Assembly: GCF_009826975.1 (NCBI RefSeq)
Contig: NZ_WUMO01000002.1
Location: 372,001-436,000 of the forward strand
Direction of reading: 5' to 3'
From: Flavobacterium sp. HBTb2-11-1
Lineage (GTDB): Bacteria; Bacteroidota; Bacteroidia; Flavobacteriales; Flavobacteriaceae
Length of the DNA stretch: 64,000 nucleotides
Shown here: piece by piece, positions 1 through 10,401 of the stretch
Position numbering within the stretch: the stretch's first letter is position 1
How the letters are laid out: the number at the start of each line of letters is the position of its first letter
Notes under the pieces: model-generated
The model's input: the letters and a program-made list of their open reading frames with translations, nothing else
What the model was told of the DNA's origin: nothing
Database searches by the model: none
Position numbers and translations under genes: made by a program

Positions 1-816
1 TTTACTTCCGCTCCAGTTTTCAGAAAACATTAAATACCAATAAGTTCCTATTTTAAAAATATCCGCACATTCCATCATAAGGTAATTATCTTCAGGAGTT
101 GTGGTGTAAAGCGGGGTCTGAACATCCCATTTTCCAGAGGCAGGATCAGCACTTGTAAAATGCAGCAAAACGGCTTTTCTGCCAGGTTCTGTCTGCGTAC
201 TTACCAGCATCGAATATTTCTTCAATTCGTCATTGTAAAAGACATGCGGATCTCTAAAATCATAATTATAATAGCCAGACGGAGCTGTAATTTTAAAAGA
301 TGGAATTTTGGTCCAGTTTTTCAGATCGCTGCTTGTTGCACAGAGTACGCTTTCTCTAGCATTCGACTGAATAAAAGCCGGATTTTCATTGTGTCCTGTA
401 TAATAGAAATAATAGAGATTGCCTACTTTGACAACCGATCCAGTACCAACGGCAAAATCAGCCTCGAGAGTTGTACCGTACGGAATAGTTTTACCTTCGT
501 ACGTAAAATGTGCCAAATCTGTACTCTGATATTCATGAATGTCATGAAATCCTTTTCCTGCTGGTTTATTTTGCGCATCATGCAGAAAATAAATATGGAA
601 TTTTCCGTTGTCGAAAAAAGGCATAATATCACCCGTATACCCCGCACTGTAATACGGATTGTTTGCGCCCATCCATTGCACTGGCGGAACAGGAAAAACA
701 CTTGCTACTTCAGAATTGCCTCCCGAAATGGAGCCGCCAATATAATTCTCATCCTGACTGCATGAAATCAGTGAAAAGAAGAGCGAGGCAATTGTAATTA
801 TATTTTTGTACTTCAT
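1..816 (-). CDS. GH32-like fructan-active lipoprotein, 3' end outside window
   Basis: An open frame of 272 codons runs from the ATG at 816 to the window edge without a stop, so the C-terminus is missing. It begins with a lipoprotein signal (lipobox SLISC, Cys at residue 19). GH32 landmarks are recognisable but divergent: YTGDIMPFFDNGKFHIYF at the position of the WMNDPNG block, FRDPHVF for the transition-state-stabilising RDP, and MMECADIF for the EC.D acid/base block. It is the last visible gene of the minus-strand fructan operon, 21 bases after the SusE-position gene. By family it should hydrolyse or bind beta-fructans at the cell surface. The altered first block, with no plain NDPN, leaves open whether it is an active hydrolase. 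GH32 membership is seen in motifs; substrate is inferred from context. Confidence 0.82.
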   Translation of the reverse strand, partial: MKYKNIITIASLFFSLISCSQDENYIGGSISGGNSEVASVFPVPPVQWMGANNPYYSAGYTGDIMPFFDNGKFHIYFLHDAQNKPAGKGFHDIHEYQSTDLAHFTYEGKTIPYGTTLEADFAVGTGSVVKVGNLYYFYYTGHNENPAFIQSNARESVLCATSSDLKNWTKIPSFKITAPSGYYNYDFRDPHVFYNDELKKYSMLVSTQTEPGRKAVLLHFTSADPASGKWDVQTPLYTTTPEDNYLMMECADIFKIGTYWYLMFSENWSGSK

Positions 817-837
817 TTTAATTGAATTCAAATTGAA

Positions 838-2235
838 TTATTTTACTGCTAAATAGTTGATACTGTTTTGTGTCAGCTGCTTAATATTGCCAATAAACTC
901 ATTAATCTGACTAGGAACTCCGCTGCTGTTGGTTTCATTATACCAATCATAAGCTCCCATTGAAATCACAATAACATTTTTATTAGCACTTGTATTTGGA
1001 AATTCAGCAATGGTAACCCTTCCGTCCAACGCATTATCCCAAGCTTCGCTGGCCAGATTGGTTCCTCCTGTCTGATTTCGCCATCCTTCTCCATTATTGT
1101 ATCCGCCCCATTCTGGTAAAAACCACCAAGCGGTATGATTTAATCTGAAAGTGCCGCTTTGCAATAAATTGGCTTTTCCTGCCTCAAAAGTGGTTAAGCC
1201 CTGAAATATGGGATGGTTTTCGTGACCTACAAACGACATTCCCCAAGAATTTCCATCAACAAATCCATTTGGAGGAAAATCACCAAAAACATTATTAGGT
1301 CCTTTTCCTGAGGGAACAATTCCTAATGCATCAACATATTGCGAAGCAAATGAAGTTAAAAGCAGGTTACCACCATTTGTTCTGAAATTTTTCAATGCAT
1401 TGGTAACCGCAGGATTATAGGCAACAGAAGGCAAGTTTGCAGCTGAATCAAAATGCCACCAAATCACATCGATACCGCTTAAATCCGCTCCGTTCTGTAT
1501 ACTTTCAAAAGAAATATATCTGGCTCCTGGAAAAGTATCAAATAGCCAATTTGAAGCCGTTATTTCATCCATATTGGTAATTCCTGCTCTTGTTGCCGCA
1601 GTTCCTAAAAAAGCAACCGTTAATCCTGCAGCTGGAACTCCAACATTTGCGGTATAATTAACGCTTTTTCCATTTGATGTTATTACGAAAGTCACAGCAT
1701 TAGTAAAATCAATTGCTGCTCCTGATGCTGGAGAAATCGCAACTCCATCTGTTGTTTCAATTACTGGTTTTAGCGCCGTCAAATCCGTATTTTCAGGAAG
1801 CGTCATCATAATTGTTTTGCTAACGTCGTTTACAGTTGCTGCGACGCCATTAATTGTAAAACTTTTAATCGGACTTAAAACGGTTGTGGTTACGGTGTAA
1901 TCTTTATATAAATTTCCATTCACAACTCTAAATTTTACTGGATTTGTAAAATTCATTGCCGAATTTAATTCCGGTTTTGATGTTGCTCCTGCTTCAAAAA
2001 CAACTTCAGGTTTTATAGCTGTTATATCTGAGCCATAAGGCATTATAACTGTAATTTTTCCTGTAACCTGATCAATGTTTCCTGACACTCCGTTAAGTTT
2101 GAATGAAAGTACATTTGAAGGCGAACTCACATCAAATCCGCCATTTTCAAAACCATTTTCGCAGGCAGTAATCACAAAAATCATTGCCAATATCACAGAC
2201 ACTTTGGCCCAATATTTATTTAAAGCTTTTTTCAT
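838..2235 (-). CDS. SusE/F-position surface lipoprotein, DUF5018/DUF4960-like (levan-binding candidate)
   Basis: A 465-aa protein with a lipoprotein signal (FVITAC, Cys about residue 25), two similar beta domains (about 42-120 and 123-200, both with a 'G.......I...MP...D.TALKP' pattern as in DUF5018) and a C-terminal region of about 260 residues resembling DUF4960. It lies directly after SusD (18 bases apart), the usual place of the SusE/F accessory glycan-binding protein. In the Bacteroides thetaiotaomicron levan locus the equivalent position is held by a DUF4960-type levan-binding protein, so a surface fructan-binding role is likely. The domain names are from memory of the families; binding is inferred. 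Confidence 0.8.
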   Translation of the reverse strand: MKKALNKYWAKVSVILAMIFVITACENGFENGGFDVSSPSNVLSFKLNGVSGNIDQVTGKITVIMPYGSDITAIKPEVVFEAGATSKPELNSAMNFTNPVKFRVVNGNLYKDYTVTTTVLSPIKSFTINGVAATVNDVSKTIMMTLPENTDLTALKPVIETTDGVAISPASGAAIDFTNAVTFVITSNGKSVNYTANVGVPAAGLTVAFLGTAATRAGITNMDEITASNWLFDTFPGARYISFESIQNGADLSGIDVIWWHFDSAANLPSVAYNPAVTNALKNFRTNGGNLLLTSFASQYVDALGIVPSGKGPNNVFGDFPPNGFVDGNSWGMSFVGHENHPIFQGLTTFEAGKANLLQSGTFRLNHTAWWFLPEWGGYNNGEGWRNQTGGTNLASEAWDNALDGRVTIAEFPNTSANKNVIVISMGAYDWYNETNSSGVPSQINEFIGNIKQLTQNSINYLAVK

Positions 2236-2253
2236 ATTGCTGATTTTTAAAGA

Positions 2254-3945
2254 TTAATAACCTGGGTTTTGTTTGTACAATCCCTGACTGAAATTAATTT
2301 GCTTCAACGGAATTGGGCAATATTCTTCTTTGTGCGCATCAAAAAATGCGTCCTGATAATAGGTGCGTTTTGTTTTTTCTTTTGCGTAAAAATCATTCAT
2401 CACCTGATCTGTGATTCCCCAACGAACAAGATCGAAGAATCGGCTTCCTTCCATTGCCAATTCTAAACGGCGTTCCCAACGTAAAGCTTTGCGGGCAAAA
2501 TCCTGTGTCCAGTTGCAATTGCTTCCGTCCACATAAGTGTTGATTTTGAAGTTGCTCACATAAGGCAATCTTCCTGTACTTTTTGCCGCTCTTTCTCTGA
2601 TTTCATTAATCAATGGCAAAGCTTCAGATTGTCTTCCTAATTCAATCAAAGCTTCTGCACGCATCAAAATCACATCGGCATAGCGAATCTGAATTCTGTT
2701 TTTTGAATTTCCGTAAAACGGATCGATATTTACGACACAGCTGCAGCTTGGAGCCACGTTTTCTTTTAAAGAAGCATAATAACCGTAAGTTCCAGGAGAT
2801 CTTACCCAAGCTTCAACATATAGAAATTCAGGATCGTATTTATATGGCAATCCCGGCATCGCGACAGTATGATACAATCTTGGATCAACTGTATTAGCGT
2901 CTATATTTTTATAATCAAAATCTTCATTGTTGTACGTATCAAACTCTGGCAAACCATTTGCTCCAGTTTTAAAAGCATTCACCAAATTCTGGCTTGGTTT
3001 ATGAAAATCGCAACAGCCTAAACCTTGCGGTGTAGAAAGAACGTCAGAAAAATTCAATCTTCCGTATAAAGTTCCATCATTGTCTGAAAACTGAATAGAG
3101 AAAATAGATTCTGGTCCGTTTTCGTAAGTTCCAGGCAAGAAGTTATTGGCAAAATCAGGTTCTAAAGACGCTTTTCCAATTACTTTATCAGTTGCTGCGA
3201 TTACTTCTTGCAAATGCTGCTGATTGATTCCTGTAACTTTAAAAGTTTCATCCTGCGTGTATGCCTGATACAATCTTGTTTTTGCCAAATAAGCGTAAGC
3301 CGCTTTTTTAGTTGCACGTCCGATTTCTGGCTGCGTGTCTGGCAAGTTATCGGCTGCAACCTGAAAATCTTCTGCAATTTTATCCCATAGCTCTTCGTTT
3401 GAAAGCGCTTTGTTGGAAATAGTTTTATAATCTTCGATTGCAATATCTTCAGTTATGTAAGGCACATTTCTAAACATGATTTTCAGCATGAAATAAAAAT
3501 GTCCTCTTAAAAAACGCATTTCAGCCATACGTGTTTTCTTCAACGGATAATCTGCTTCTGAGATTTGTTCCAAGGCTTTTAAAGCTTTATTGGCTCTCGA
3601 AACACCGACATAACTGATGTACCAAAAACTATCCAACTCTCCAAAATCAGGACGAATATTATTTGATACTTCGAAAAAGTGGAAATCCTGAATATCGTTG
3701 GTTCCGCTTCCGCCTTTGTAAGCATCATCCGAACGGACATTTCCAAACGGCCACAAACTGTACGGCGAATCATAATGGTCATTTCCTAACTGTGCGTAAG
3801 CGGCATTCATAAATCCTTCAACATTTTCAGGCGTAACAATATCTTTTTCCGATAATACGCCACGAGGATCATTTTCTAAAAAATCGGAACAGGAAGCGAA
3901 GAACCCCAACACTGCAAATCCTGCTATATATAGTATTTTTTTCAT
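2254..3945 (-). CDS. susD-like: SusD/RagB family glycan-binding outer-membrane lipoprotein
   Basis: A 563-aa protein with a lipoprotein signal ending GFFASC (Cys about residue 19) followed by SDFLENDPRG, the typical SusD N-terminus. The SusD C-terminal signature is present: RAEALIELGR, LINEIRERA, the RKALRWERRLELAMEG helix and RFFDLVRWG. Length is normal. SusD caps the SusC channel and binds oligosaccharide at the surface. The gene follows SusC by 14 bases, so the pair is co-transcribed. Fructan as substrate is inferred from the GH32 and sensor neighbours. Confidence 0.96.
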   Translation of the reverse strand: MKKILYIAGFAVLGFFASCSDFLENDPRGVLSEKDIVTPENVEGFMNAAYAQLGNDHYDSPYSLWPFGNVRSDDAYKGGSGTNDIQDFHFFEVSNNIRPDFGELDSFWYISYVGVSRANKALKALEQISEADYPLKKTRMAEMRFLRGHFYFMLKIMFRNVPYITEDIAIEDYKTISNKALSNEELWDKIAEDFQVAADNLPDTQPEIGRATKKAAYAYLAKTRLYQAYTQDETFKVTGINQQHLQEVIAATDKVIGKASLEPDFANNFLPGTYENGPESIFSIQFSDNDGTLYGRLNFSDVLSTPQGLGCCDFHKPSQNLVNAFKTGANGLPEFDTYNNEDFDYKNIDANTVDPRLYHTVAMPGLPYKYDPEFLYVEAWVRSPGTYGYYASLKENVAPSCSCVVNIDPFYGNSKNRIQIRYADVILMRAEALIELGRQSEALPLINEIRERAAKSTGRLPYVSNFKINTYVDGSNCNWTQDFARKALRWERRLELAMEGSRFFDLVRWGITDQVMNDFYAKEKTKRTYYQDAFFDAHKEEYCPIPLKQINFSQGLYKQNPGY

Positions 3946-3959
3946 TTTTTAATCTTTTG

Positions 3960-6900
3960 TTATAAAGTAAAATTAAGACCAGCAGTAAAAGTGGTTGGCT
4001 GCGGATATCCAAATCCTGCATTTTCTGGATCAACTCCTGTAAACCCTTTCGAATCAATAATCAATAGATTCTGACCGCTGATGTACAGCCTGAAACTTTC
4101 CATATTTAGTTTTTTCAGCAATTCTTTTGGAAAATTATATCCAAACTGTAAAACTCTAAGTTTAAGATAACTTCCGTTTTCTACATAATAGGTTGAAAAT
4201 CTTGACTCCGCATTTCTATCTACCGTTGTCAACGCTGGAATAGTTGAATTTGGATTATCCAAAGACCAAGCATTCAATAATCGCGTTCCTTTATTTGATC
4301 CCACATCATCAACACTCCAGAAATCGGTTTGATACTTTGTGTTATTGATGACATCAACATCTGTCGCGCCTTCCCAAAAAGTGGTGAAATCAAAGTTTTT
4401 ATACGCTAAGTTCAAATTGATTCCGTACAGCAATCCTGGGTTTGGGTTTCCAATCCATGTGCGGTCTTTGTCTGTAATTACTCCATCTCCATTTAAGTCT
4501 TTATAGCGAATTCTTCCCAGGCCTTTCCCTTCCTGAATTGCCGAGTTATCCACCTGATCCTGGCTTGTAAATAATCCGTCAGTAACATAACCGTACATTG
4601 AATTTATAGGACGTCCCAAAATATTATCGTTCAATCCGTCTCCGCCATAATTGTTTTTAACTTCATCTGGCAATTGTGTAATCTTATTTTTGTTTGCCGA
4701 AATATTTCCAGAAATATCATACTTCAGTCCAAATGAAGTTTCGTCATGATAGCCTAAAGAAAACTCCCAACCTTTGTTTTCCATAGAAGCTCCGTTTACC
4801 CAACGGTTTCCGCCTTCTCCAATAACCCCCAAATACGGCGGCAACACCAAAATATCATCTGTTTTTTTGATGTAATAATCTACAGATCCGCTTAGTTTTT
4901 GTTTGAATAAACCAAAGTCCAAACCAACGTTGGTTTGCGTGGTCGTTTCCCATTTTAAATCATCATTTCCAGATTGTGTTGCAATAAAACCTGACGGAAG
5001 CAATCCGTTTCCGTTTCCTGCAATATCGTAAGCCGTTCCGAAAGAAGTTGCCCAGGTCGGACTTCCGCCTGCGTAACTTGCCAGATAAAGCGAGTAAACT
5101 GCAGTATTGCTGATTTCCTGATTACCGGTCTGTCCCCATCCCGCTCTTAATTTTAAATCAGAAATTGCGGTTATTTTATCTTTTATGAAGCTCTCATTAC
5201 TGATTCTCCATCCCGCTGAAACTGCAGGAAATGTTCCAAACTGATTGTTTTTTCCAAAACGAGAAGAACCGTCACGGCGAATGGTAGCCGAAACCAAATA
5301 GCGATTGTCAAACTCATAATCTGCTTTTCCAAAATAAGACATCAAAGAATATACGGTTGAAGTTCCGCTTGTAAAAGATTCACCCGTTCCTGCATCAGGA
5401 TACATGTAATCTGGCGTTTCAATCAAAAAGTCGTTTTTACGCAATGTGTTTGTATCATAAGTATCTTTATACATTTCTGTTCCTGCCATCAGATTCAGAT
5501 TGTTTTTTCCGAAATTCAAACTGTAGATTGCAGTATTCGTCCAAGTCCATTTATCACTCACAGACTGATCAATCGTAACGGAAGTCTGATCGTTTTGCAA
5601 ATACCCTGATTTGTAGCTTCGCTGCAAAGTTCGTTTTTTATAAAAACCATAATCCATTCCGAAACTCGTTTTGATATGCAGGTTTTTGATGATTTCCAAA
5701 TCTGCGTAAGCATTACCGAAAAGACGTAAATAATCGTATTTGTTGTCTTTGTTATATTCTAAAAGACGAACCGGATTTTGTCTGTCGTTCATTCCTCCAA
5801 CTGGTCCTCCCCATCCTTTTCCGTCTTCAGTATGCACCGGAATAATTGGCAAAGCTCGCAATGCAGGATCTAAAACACCAGGATCTGTGACTTCGTTGGT
5901 ACGGTTTAAACTGAAATTTTCCCCAATGACTAATTTTCCGTCAAAATACTTGTAAGAGCTGTTCATTCTCGCAGAAATTCTTTCAAAATCAGTAGTTTTT
6001 ACTACACCTTCGTTATCATAATAACCTAATGAAAAAACATAATTCCCTTTATCTGATGCATTTGATACAGATAAATCATAAGAATTGGCAACTCCTGTTT
6101 GAGAAATAGCATCGTACCAATCTGTATTTGACGCTTTTAAAGTTTGTTCGGTATCTAAATATTCCGGAACCAGAACCTTATTCAGTTGCGGTTTGTTATT
6201 GTTTACCGACCAATCAAACTGATAGCGCAAATTATTGTTATTCGGATTTAAACCATCATTAATATTAGCCTGCCAAAGTGCCTGCCCAAACTGGTTGGCA
6301 TTTAGCACATCTAATTTTCTTGAATAGTCAGAAAACGAAGCATATGTACTGAAATTGATTCTCATTTTCCCTTCTTTTCCTTTTTTGGTTGTAATGATAA
6401 TTACACCGTTTGAAGCTCGTGAACCGTAGATACTGGCAGACGAAGCATCTTTTAGAACCTGAATAGTCTCAATATCATTAGGATTCAATTCATGCATTCC
6501 AGATTTTGTTGGCATTCCGTCGATTACGTAAAGCGGATCAGTATTGTTTAAAGTTCCAACACCACGAATGACCACTTTGGTATTTCCTCCGCTTGGCGAA
6601 CCATCAGAAGATACTTTTACACCAGCAACTCTTCCCTGCAACGCTTTAATAGGGTTTGGTTCTGGCTGTTTCATAACATCTTTCATGTTTACAACCGCAA
6701 CAGCTCCGGTAATATCTGTTTTCTTTTGCTTAGAATATCCCGTTACTACAACTTCATTCAATTGATTGTTGTCCACTTTTAGCGTTATACTGAGTGTTTT
6801 CTGTCCTTTAACTGGAATCGACTGCGGACTATAGCCCACAAAAGAAACTACAAGCACAGCATCAGAAGCAATGCTGGAAAAAGAAAAATTCCCGTCAAAA

Positions 6901-7061
6901 TCGGTTACCGAACTGGTATTGGTTCCCGAAATCATTACTGTTGCACCAGGAAGCGGCATTCCGTCATCAGAGGAAATTACCGTTCCTTTTATTCCGTTTT
7001 CCTGTGCCATCATGAGCATTGGAAAAAAGAAAAATAGAAAATAAAAAATCTTATTTCTCAT
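3960..7061 (-). CDS. susC-like: SusC/RagA family TonB-linked outer-membrane transporter
   Basis: A 1033-aa protein. It has a signal peptide (residues 1-19, ends MMAQ), a carboxypeptidase-regulatory-like domain (about 22-100, GTVISSDDGMPLPGATV), the SusC hallmark LNEVVVTGYSKQKK, then the plug domain (IRGVGTLNNTDPLYVIDG, VLKDASSASIYGSRASNGVI) and a 22-strand-type barrel ending GLNFTL. It imports oligosaccharides across the outer membrane using TonB energy, as a complex with the next gene, SusD. The 171-base gap upstream (7062-7232) separates it from the GH32 enzyme gene; a second promoter could sit there, but I see no exact TAnnTTTG element. Confidence 0.97.
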   Translation of the reverse strand: MRNKIFYFLFFFFPMLMMAQENGIKGTVISSDDGMPLPGATVMISGTNTSSVTDFDGNFSFSSIASDAVLVVSFVGYSPQSIPVKGQKTLSITLKVDNNQLNEVVVTGYSKQKKTDITGAVAVVNMKDVMKQPEPNPIKALQGRVAGVKVSSDGSPSGGNTKVVIRGVGTLNNTDPLYVIDGMPTKSGMHELNPNDIETIQVLKDASSASIYGSRASNGVIIITTKKGKEGKMRINFSTYASFSDYSRKLDVLNANQFGQALWQANINDGLNPNNNNLRYQFDWSVNNNKPQLNKVLVPEYLDTEQTLKASNTDWYDAISQTGVANSYDLSVSNASDKGNYVFSLGYYDNEGVVKTTDFERISARMNSSYKYFDGKLVIGENFSLNRTNEVTDPGVLDPALRALPIIPVHTEDGKGWGGPVGGMNDRQNPVRLLEYNKDNKYDYLRLFGNAYADLEIIKNLHIKTSFGMDYGFYKKRTLQRSYKSGYLQNDQTSVTIDQSVSDKWTWTNTAIYSLNFGKNNLNLMAGTEMYKDTYDTNTLRKNDFLIETPDYMYPDAGTGESFTSGTSTVYSLMSYFGKADYEFDNRYLVSATIRRDGSSRFGKNNQFGTFPAVSAGWRISNESFIKDKITAISDLKLRAGWGQTGNQEISNTAVYSLYLASYAGGSPTWATSFGTAYDIAGNGNGLLPSGFIATQSGNDDLKWETTTQTNVGLDFGLFKQKLSGSVDYYIKKTDDILVLPPYLGVIGEGGNRWVNGASMENKGWEFSLGYHDETSFGLKYDISGNISANKNKITQLPDEVKNNYGGDGLNDNILGRPINSMYGYVTDGLFTSQDQVDNSAIQEGKGLGRIRYKDLNGDGVITDKDRTWIGNPNPGLLYGINLNLAYKNFDFTTFWEGATDVDVINNTKYQTDFWSVDDVGSNKGTRLLNAWSLDNPNSTIPALTTVDRNAESRFSTYYVENGSYLKLRVLQFGYNFPKELLKKLNMESFRLYISGQNLLIIDSKGFTGVDPENAGFGYPQPTTFTAGLNFTL

Positions 7062-7232
7062 AAATTCTTGGTTTGGTTAAGGTTATTTTTAATAGTTAGT
7101 TATGTTTGACTTCCACTCTTTAGCAGTTTTTTTATTTTGAAAAATAGATGTAACGAGCCTGAAAGAGATTATCCTTCTTACGGTAGTACGATCTGTTTTT
7201 AGATTGAATTAGAAAAATTCTATTCGATTTTC

Positions 7233-8849
7233 TTATTGTTTTTTATCAATGTCCAACACTTGAACAATCCCATTTTTTAATTCTATTTTCTCTTTTGAAG
7301 AAAGCGAAAGAGCTGAAAATGGTTTGTTTAGGAAAAAGATTTCTGTCATCACTTTTTCGCCGTTGTTATAAAAGATTTCAATTGAAGTTTTATCCAAAAT
7401 AATTTTAAAAGCAGCACTTTTTTGGCTTCCCTCCAAAAACGCCTTGCTTACAGTTGAAGCAAACTTATCTGAGAAATCAATTCTTCCGGCTTTAGAACGA
7501 TCAATGAACAAAAAATTCTCTTTGTTGTTTAAGCCAAAACGTAAAGATGCTCCATCTGAATTTGAAAGTGTAAAAATATAATCGTCCTGCTTCAGGTTTT
7601 TTAAATCCAGACTGATAACGGCTTTTGTTAAATCTGCTTTTCCGCTTTCGATTACTTTTAAAGTTCCTTTTCCGTTTAAATTTTGCACTTTAATGGTTTC
7701 AGCAGCATAATTATTTAATTCTCTTACTGGTTTACTCACCAAATTATAATGGTTTCCTTTTTTTACCAATTGCAATTCGCGCGGAATCGTGTTGCTGCTT
7801 CTCCATGTTGTTGTCGGAACCTGCTGTGCATATTCCCAGTTTGACATCCATCCTATAAATAATCGTCTTCCGTCTGAAGCTGGCACATTGTTCCAAGTTA
7901 CTCCAGCGTAATTATCTTTTCCATAGTCTGCCCAAACTGCTTTTTCATTTTTTACTCTTTCGGCAAAACTTTTATCCATAGTGAAGGTTTTTCCATCAAA
8001 ATCTCCAACAAAATACTGAACACCAGAACCTCCGTTTGGCCCGCCTGGATTAAGATTTACAATTAAAACCCATTTGGTTTCTTTTGTTCCTTCGACTTTT
8101 ATTTCAAAGAAATCTGGACATTCCCAAACTCCACCGTGAGCACCAATGTTTTTTCCGAAGTCAGAGAGCAGCTCCCAATTCTTTAAATTAGAGGATTTGT
8201 AAAACTGTACTCGATCTTGCGCCGCCAGCACCATGATCCATTGTTTGTGCGTTTCATCCCAAGAAACTTTCGGGTCACGAAAATCTCGAATTCCAGGATT
8301 TTTCACGACAGGATTTCCTTCCTCAAATTTCTGCCATGTAAAACCATTATCATTCGAAAAAGCAATATCTTGTCGTTCTACATCAATTTTGCCTTCTTTC
8401 TCTTTCGTCATGTCATGCAAAGTGTAAATTGCAATAATCGGAGCATTTTTTCCTGTTCCTAAACCAGATGTATTGTGCGTGTCTACAACCGCACTTCCAG
8501 AAAAAATATATTTGTCTTTATCAGGGTAAATCGCAATCGGCAATTCTTCCCATTTAATTAAATCTTTAGAAATGGCATGTCCCCAATGCATTGGCCCCCA
8601 TGTATTTCCGTCTGGATAATGCTGGTAAAACAAATGATAGTAGCCGTTGGCGAAAAACATTCCGTTGGGATCATTCATCCAGCCTTTTTTCGGTGTAAAA
8701 TGAAAATTTGGGCGATACATTTGTTCTTCTGCTGTGCTCGATACGGTTACAGCAGCAGTTTGTGCAGTTGCAGAAGAGGGTTTAAATCCTGCTATCGATA
8801 GTAAAACGGCACTATAAAGAGCTAACGGCAGATGTTTCTTTGATTTCAT
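7233..8849 (-). CDS. GH32 exo-fructanase (levanase/inulinase/invertase type)
   Basis: A 538-aa secreted enzyme with a signal peptide ending near residue 30 (SSATAQ). Catalytic landmarks are intact: WMNDPNG with nucleophile Asp60, FRDPKV with Arg191-Asp192, and VWECPD with acid/base Glu243. A C-terminal beta-sandwich follows from about residue 375. Family GH32 releases fructose from beta-fructans by a retaining mechanism; the exo mode (levan or inulin) is inferred. The ATG lies inside the end of the MFS gene (38-base overlap in another frame), which supports one transcript and coupled translation. The signal peptide supports this start. No lipobox is visible, so the periplasm is the probable location. 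Confidence 0.95.
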   Translation of the reverse strand: MKSKKHLPLALYSAVLLSIAGFKPSSATAQTAAVTVSSTAEEQMYRPNFHFTPKKGWMNDPNGMFFANGYYHLFYQHYPDGNTWGPMHWGHAISKDLIKWEELPIAIYPDKDKYIFSGSAVVDTHNTSGLGTGKNAPIIAIYTLHDMTKEKEGKIDVERQDIAFSNDNGFTWQKFEEGNPVVKNPGIRDFRDPKVSWDETHKQWIMVLAAQDRVQFYKSSNLKNWELLSDFGKNIGAHGGVWECPDFFEIKVEGTKETKWVLIVNLNPGGPNGGSGVQYFVGDFDGKTFTMDKSFAERVKNEKAVWADYGKDNYAGVTWNNVPASDGRRLFIGWMSNWEYAQQVPTTTWRSSNTIPRELQLVKKGNHYNLVSKPVRELNNYAAETIKVQNLNGKGTLKVIESGKADLTKAVISLDLKNLKQDDYIFTLSNSDGASLRFGLNNKENFLFIDRSKAGRIDFSDKFASTVSKAFLEGSQKSAAFKIILDKTSIEIFYNNGEKVMTEIFFLNKPFSALSLSSKEKIELKNGIVQVLDIDKKQ

Positions 8850-10170
8850 TTTTGTGGTTATTTTTGTTAGTTAGTGTTTCACTTAGTGCTTCCAAAGCAA
8901 TTCCTTTTGTTTCTGGCATTAGAAAAATTACAAATAGCAATTGCAATACCATCATTAGCGTAAAAATAAGGAATACTACTTCTGGTCCTATTTCTGAAAA
9001 CAGCATCGGAATTAAAGACGGAATAATCGCGGCCAAAACCCAATGTACAGAACTTCCAAATGCTTGTCCGGACGCGCGAATGTGATTTGGGAAAATTTCT
9101 GAAATGAAAACCCAAATTACAGCACCCTGACCAATTGCATGAGAAGCAATAAAAAGGAATAAGAAAATTGGAACTGACAAGCCTCCCCAATTGTAATAAA
9201 AAGAAGCCGATACTAATCCGAGCGAAATAATATATCCAACAGATCCGATGTACATTAACAGCTTTCTTCCTAATTTGTCGATTAATGCCACGCCAATCAA
9301 GGTAAAAATAAGATTAGTAACTCCAATACCGATACTGCTCAATAAAGCTGTATTTTGTCCTAAACCAGCTTCTTCAAAAATTCTTGGCGCATAATATAAA
9401 AAGGCATTAATTCCTGAAAACTGATTAAAAAAGGCAATTAAAAAAGCTAGAATTAATGGAAAACGGTATTTTTTCATGAAGATATTTTCATGTTTTGTAG
9501 TGCCATTTTCGCGGGAATCATCAATTAAATCTGAAATATCTGCCGAAGGATCAATTGCATATAAAACTTTACGTGCTTCTTCATCACGGTTCTTAGATAA
9601 AAGCCATCTCGGACTTTCTGGAATCGTTACAATAAAAAGAATGTAAACCAATGAAGGAATTGCCTGAACGCCTACCATCCATCTCCAAGCATTTTCGCCA
9701 ATATCTTTTAAAAAATAATTAGAAATAAAAGCAATTAAAATACCCAATACAATATTGAACTGGTACAAAGCTACCAAACGTCCTCTCTTATCAGCAGGAG
9801 CAATTTCTGAAACATAAGCTGGAGCAGCAATGGTTGAAGCGCCCACTCCTAAACCTCCAATAAATCTAAAGGCAGCAAATACAAACGGATTATTGGCAAA
9901 AGCGGCGCCAATTGCCGAAACAAAATATAAAATTCCGATCCAGAACAAAGTCTTTTTTCGTCCTAACTTATTAGTTGGGATTCCTCCGAAGATTGCACCA
10001 ACCACAGTTCCCCATAATGCCATTGCCATCACAACAGAACCATGAAAAGCATCAGATGAATGCCAAAGAAGCTGCAATTGTTTATCAGCTCCAGAAATAA
10101 CTACGGTATCAAAACCGAAAAGAAAACCTGCCAGTGCAGCAGTAACAGACCAAATCAATATCTTATTCAT
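8812..10170 (-). CDS. MFS sugar porter (fructose/hexose:H+ symporter type)
   Basis: A 452-aa protein with 12 predicted membrane segments. It shows sugar-porter signatures: GRKKTLF in the first cytoplasmic loop, PESPRWLL after TM6, DKLGRKLL in the second half, and MPETKG at the end of TM12. Length matches the sugar porter (SP) subfamily. It is the first gene of the run that continues into GH32, SusC and SusD. It should carry the liberated monosaccharide, most likely fructose, across the inner membrane, as the MFS gene does in Bacteroides levan loci. No fructokinase gene is visible in the window. Confidence 0.93.
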   Translation of the reverse strand: MNKILIWSVTAALAGFLFGFDTVVISGADKQLQLLWHSSDAFHGSVVMAMALWGTVVGAIFGGIPTNKLGRKKTLFWIGILYFVSAIGAAFANNPFVFAAFRFIGGLGVGASTIAAPAYVSEIAPADKRGRLVALYQFNIVLGILIAFISNYFLKDIGENAWRWMVGVQAIPSLVYILFIVTIPESPRWLLSKNRDEEARKVLYAIDPSADISDLIDDSRENGTTKHENIFMKKYRFPLILAFLIAFFNQFSGINAFLYYAPRIFEEAGLGQNTALLSSIGIGVTNLIFTLIGVALIDKLGRKLLMYIGSVGYIISLGLVSASFYYNWGGLSVPIFLFLFIASHAIGQGAVIWVFISEIFPNHIRASGQAFGSSVHWVLAAIIPSLIPMLFSEIGPEVVFLIFTLMMVLQLLFVIFLMPETKGIALEALSETLTNKNNHKNEIKETSAVSSL

Positions 10171-10401
10171 TGTACATGTATTAAAAACTTTGTTGCTAAG
10201 ATATCTGCAAAAAAATCAACTTATTTTTAACGATGTTACAATTTATTTCTTTAAATATTGACAGATTGACATTACAAACCCAAAACCTTTATTTACAACG
10301 TTTTACACAAACTAAAATTCTTTTACGAAAACCTTGTAGTTTCGATTTTGTTACATGAGCTTCGAAATTGATACTTAAAAAGAAACAATTTCAAATACAG
10401 A

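Noticed and set aside
160..765. Long plus-strand frame (201 codons) at the left end
   Set aside because: It lies antisense to the GH32-like lipoprotein frame, which has clear motifs and a signal peptide; no protein-like content on this strand.
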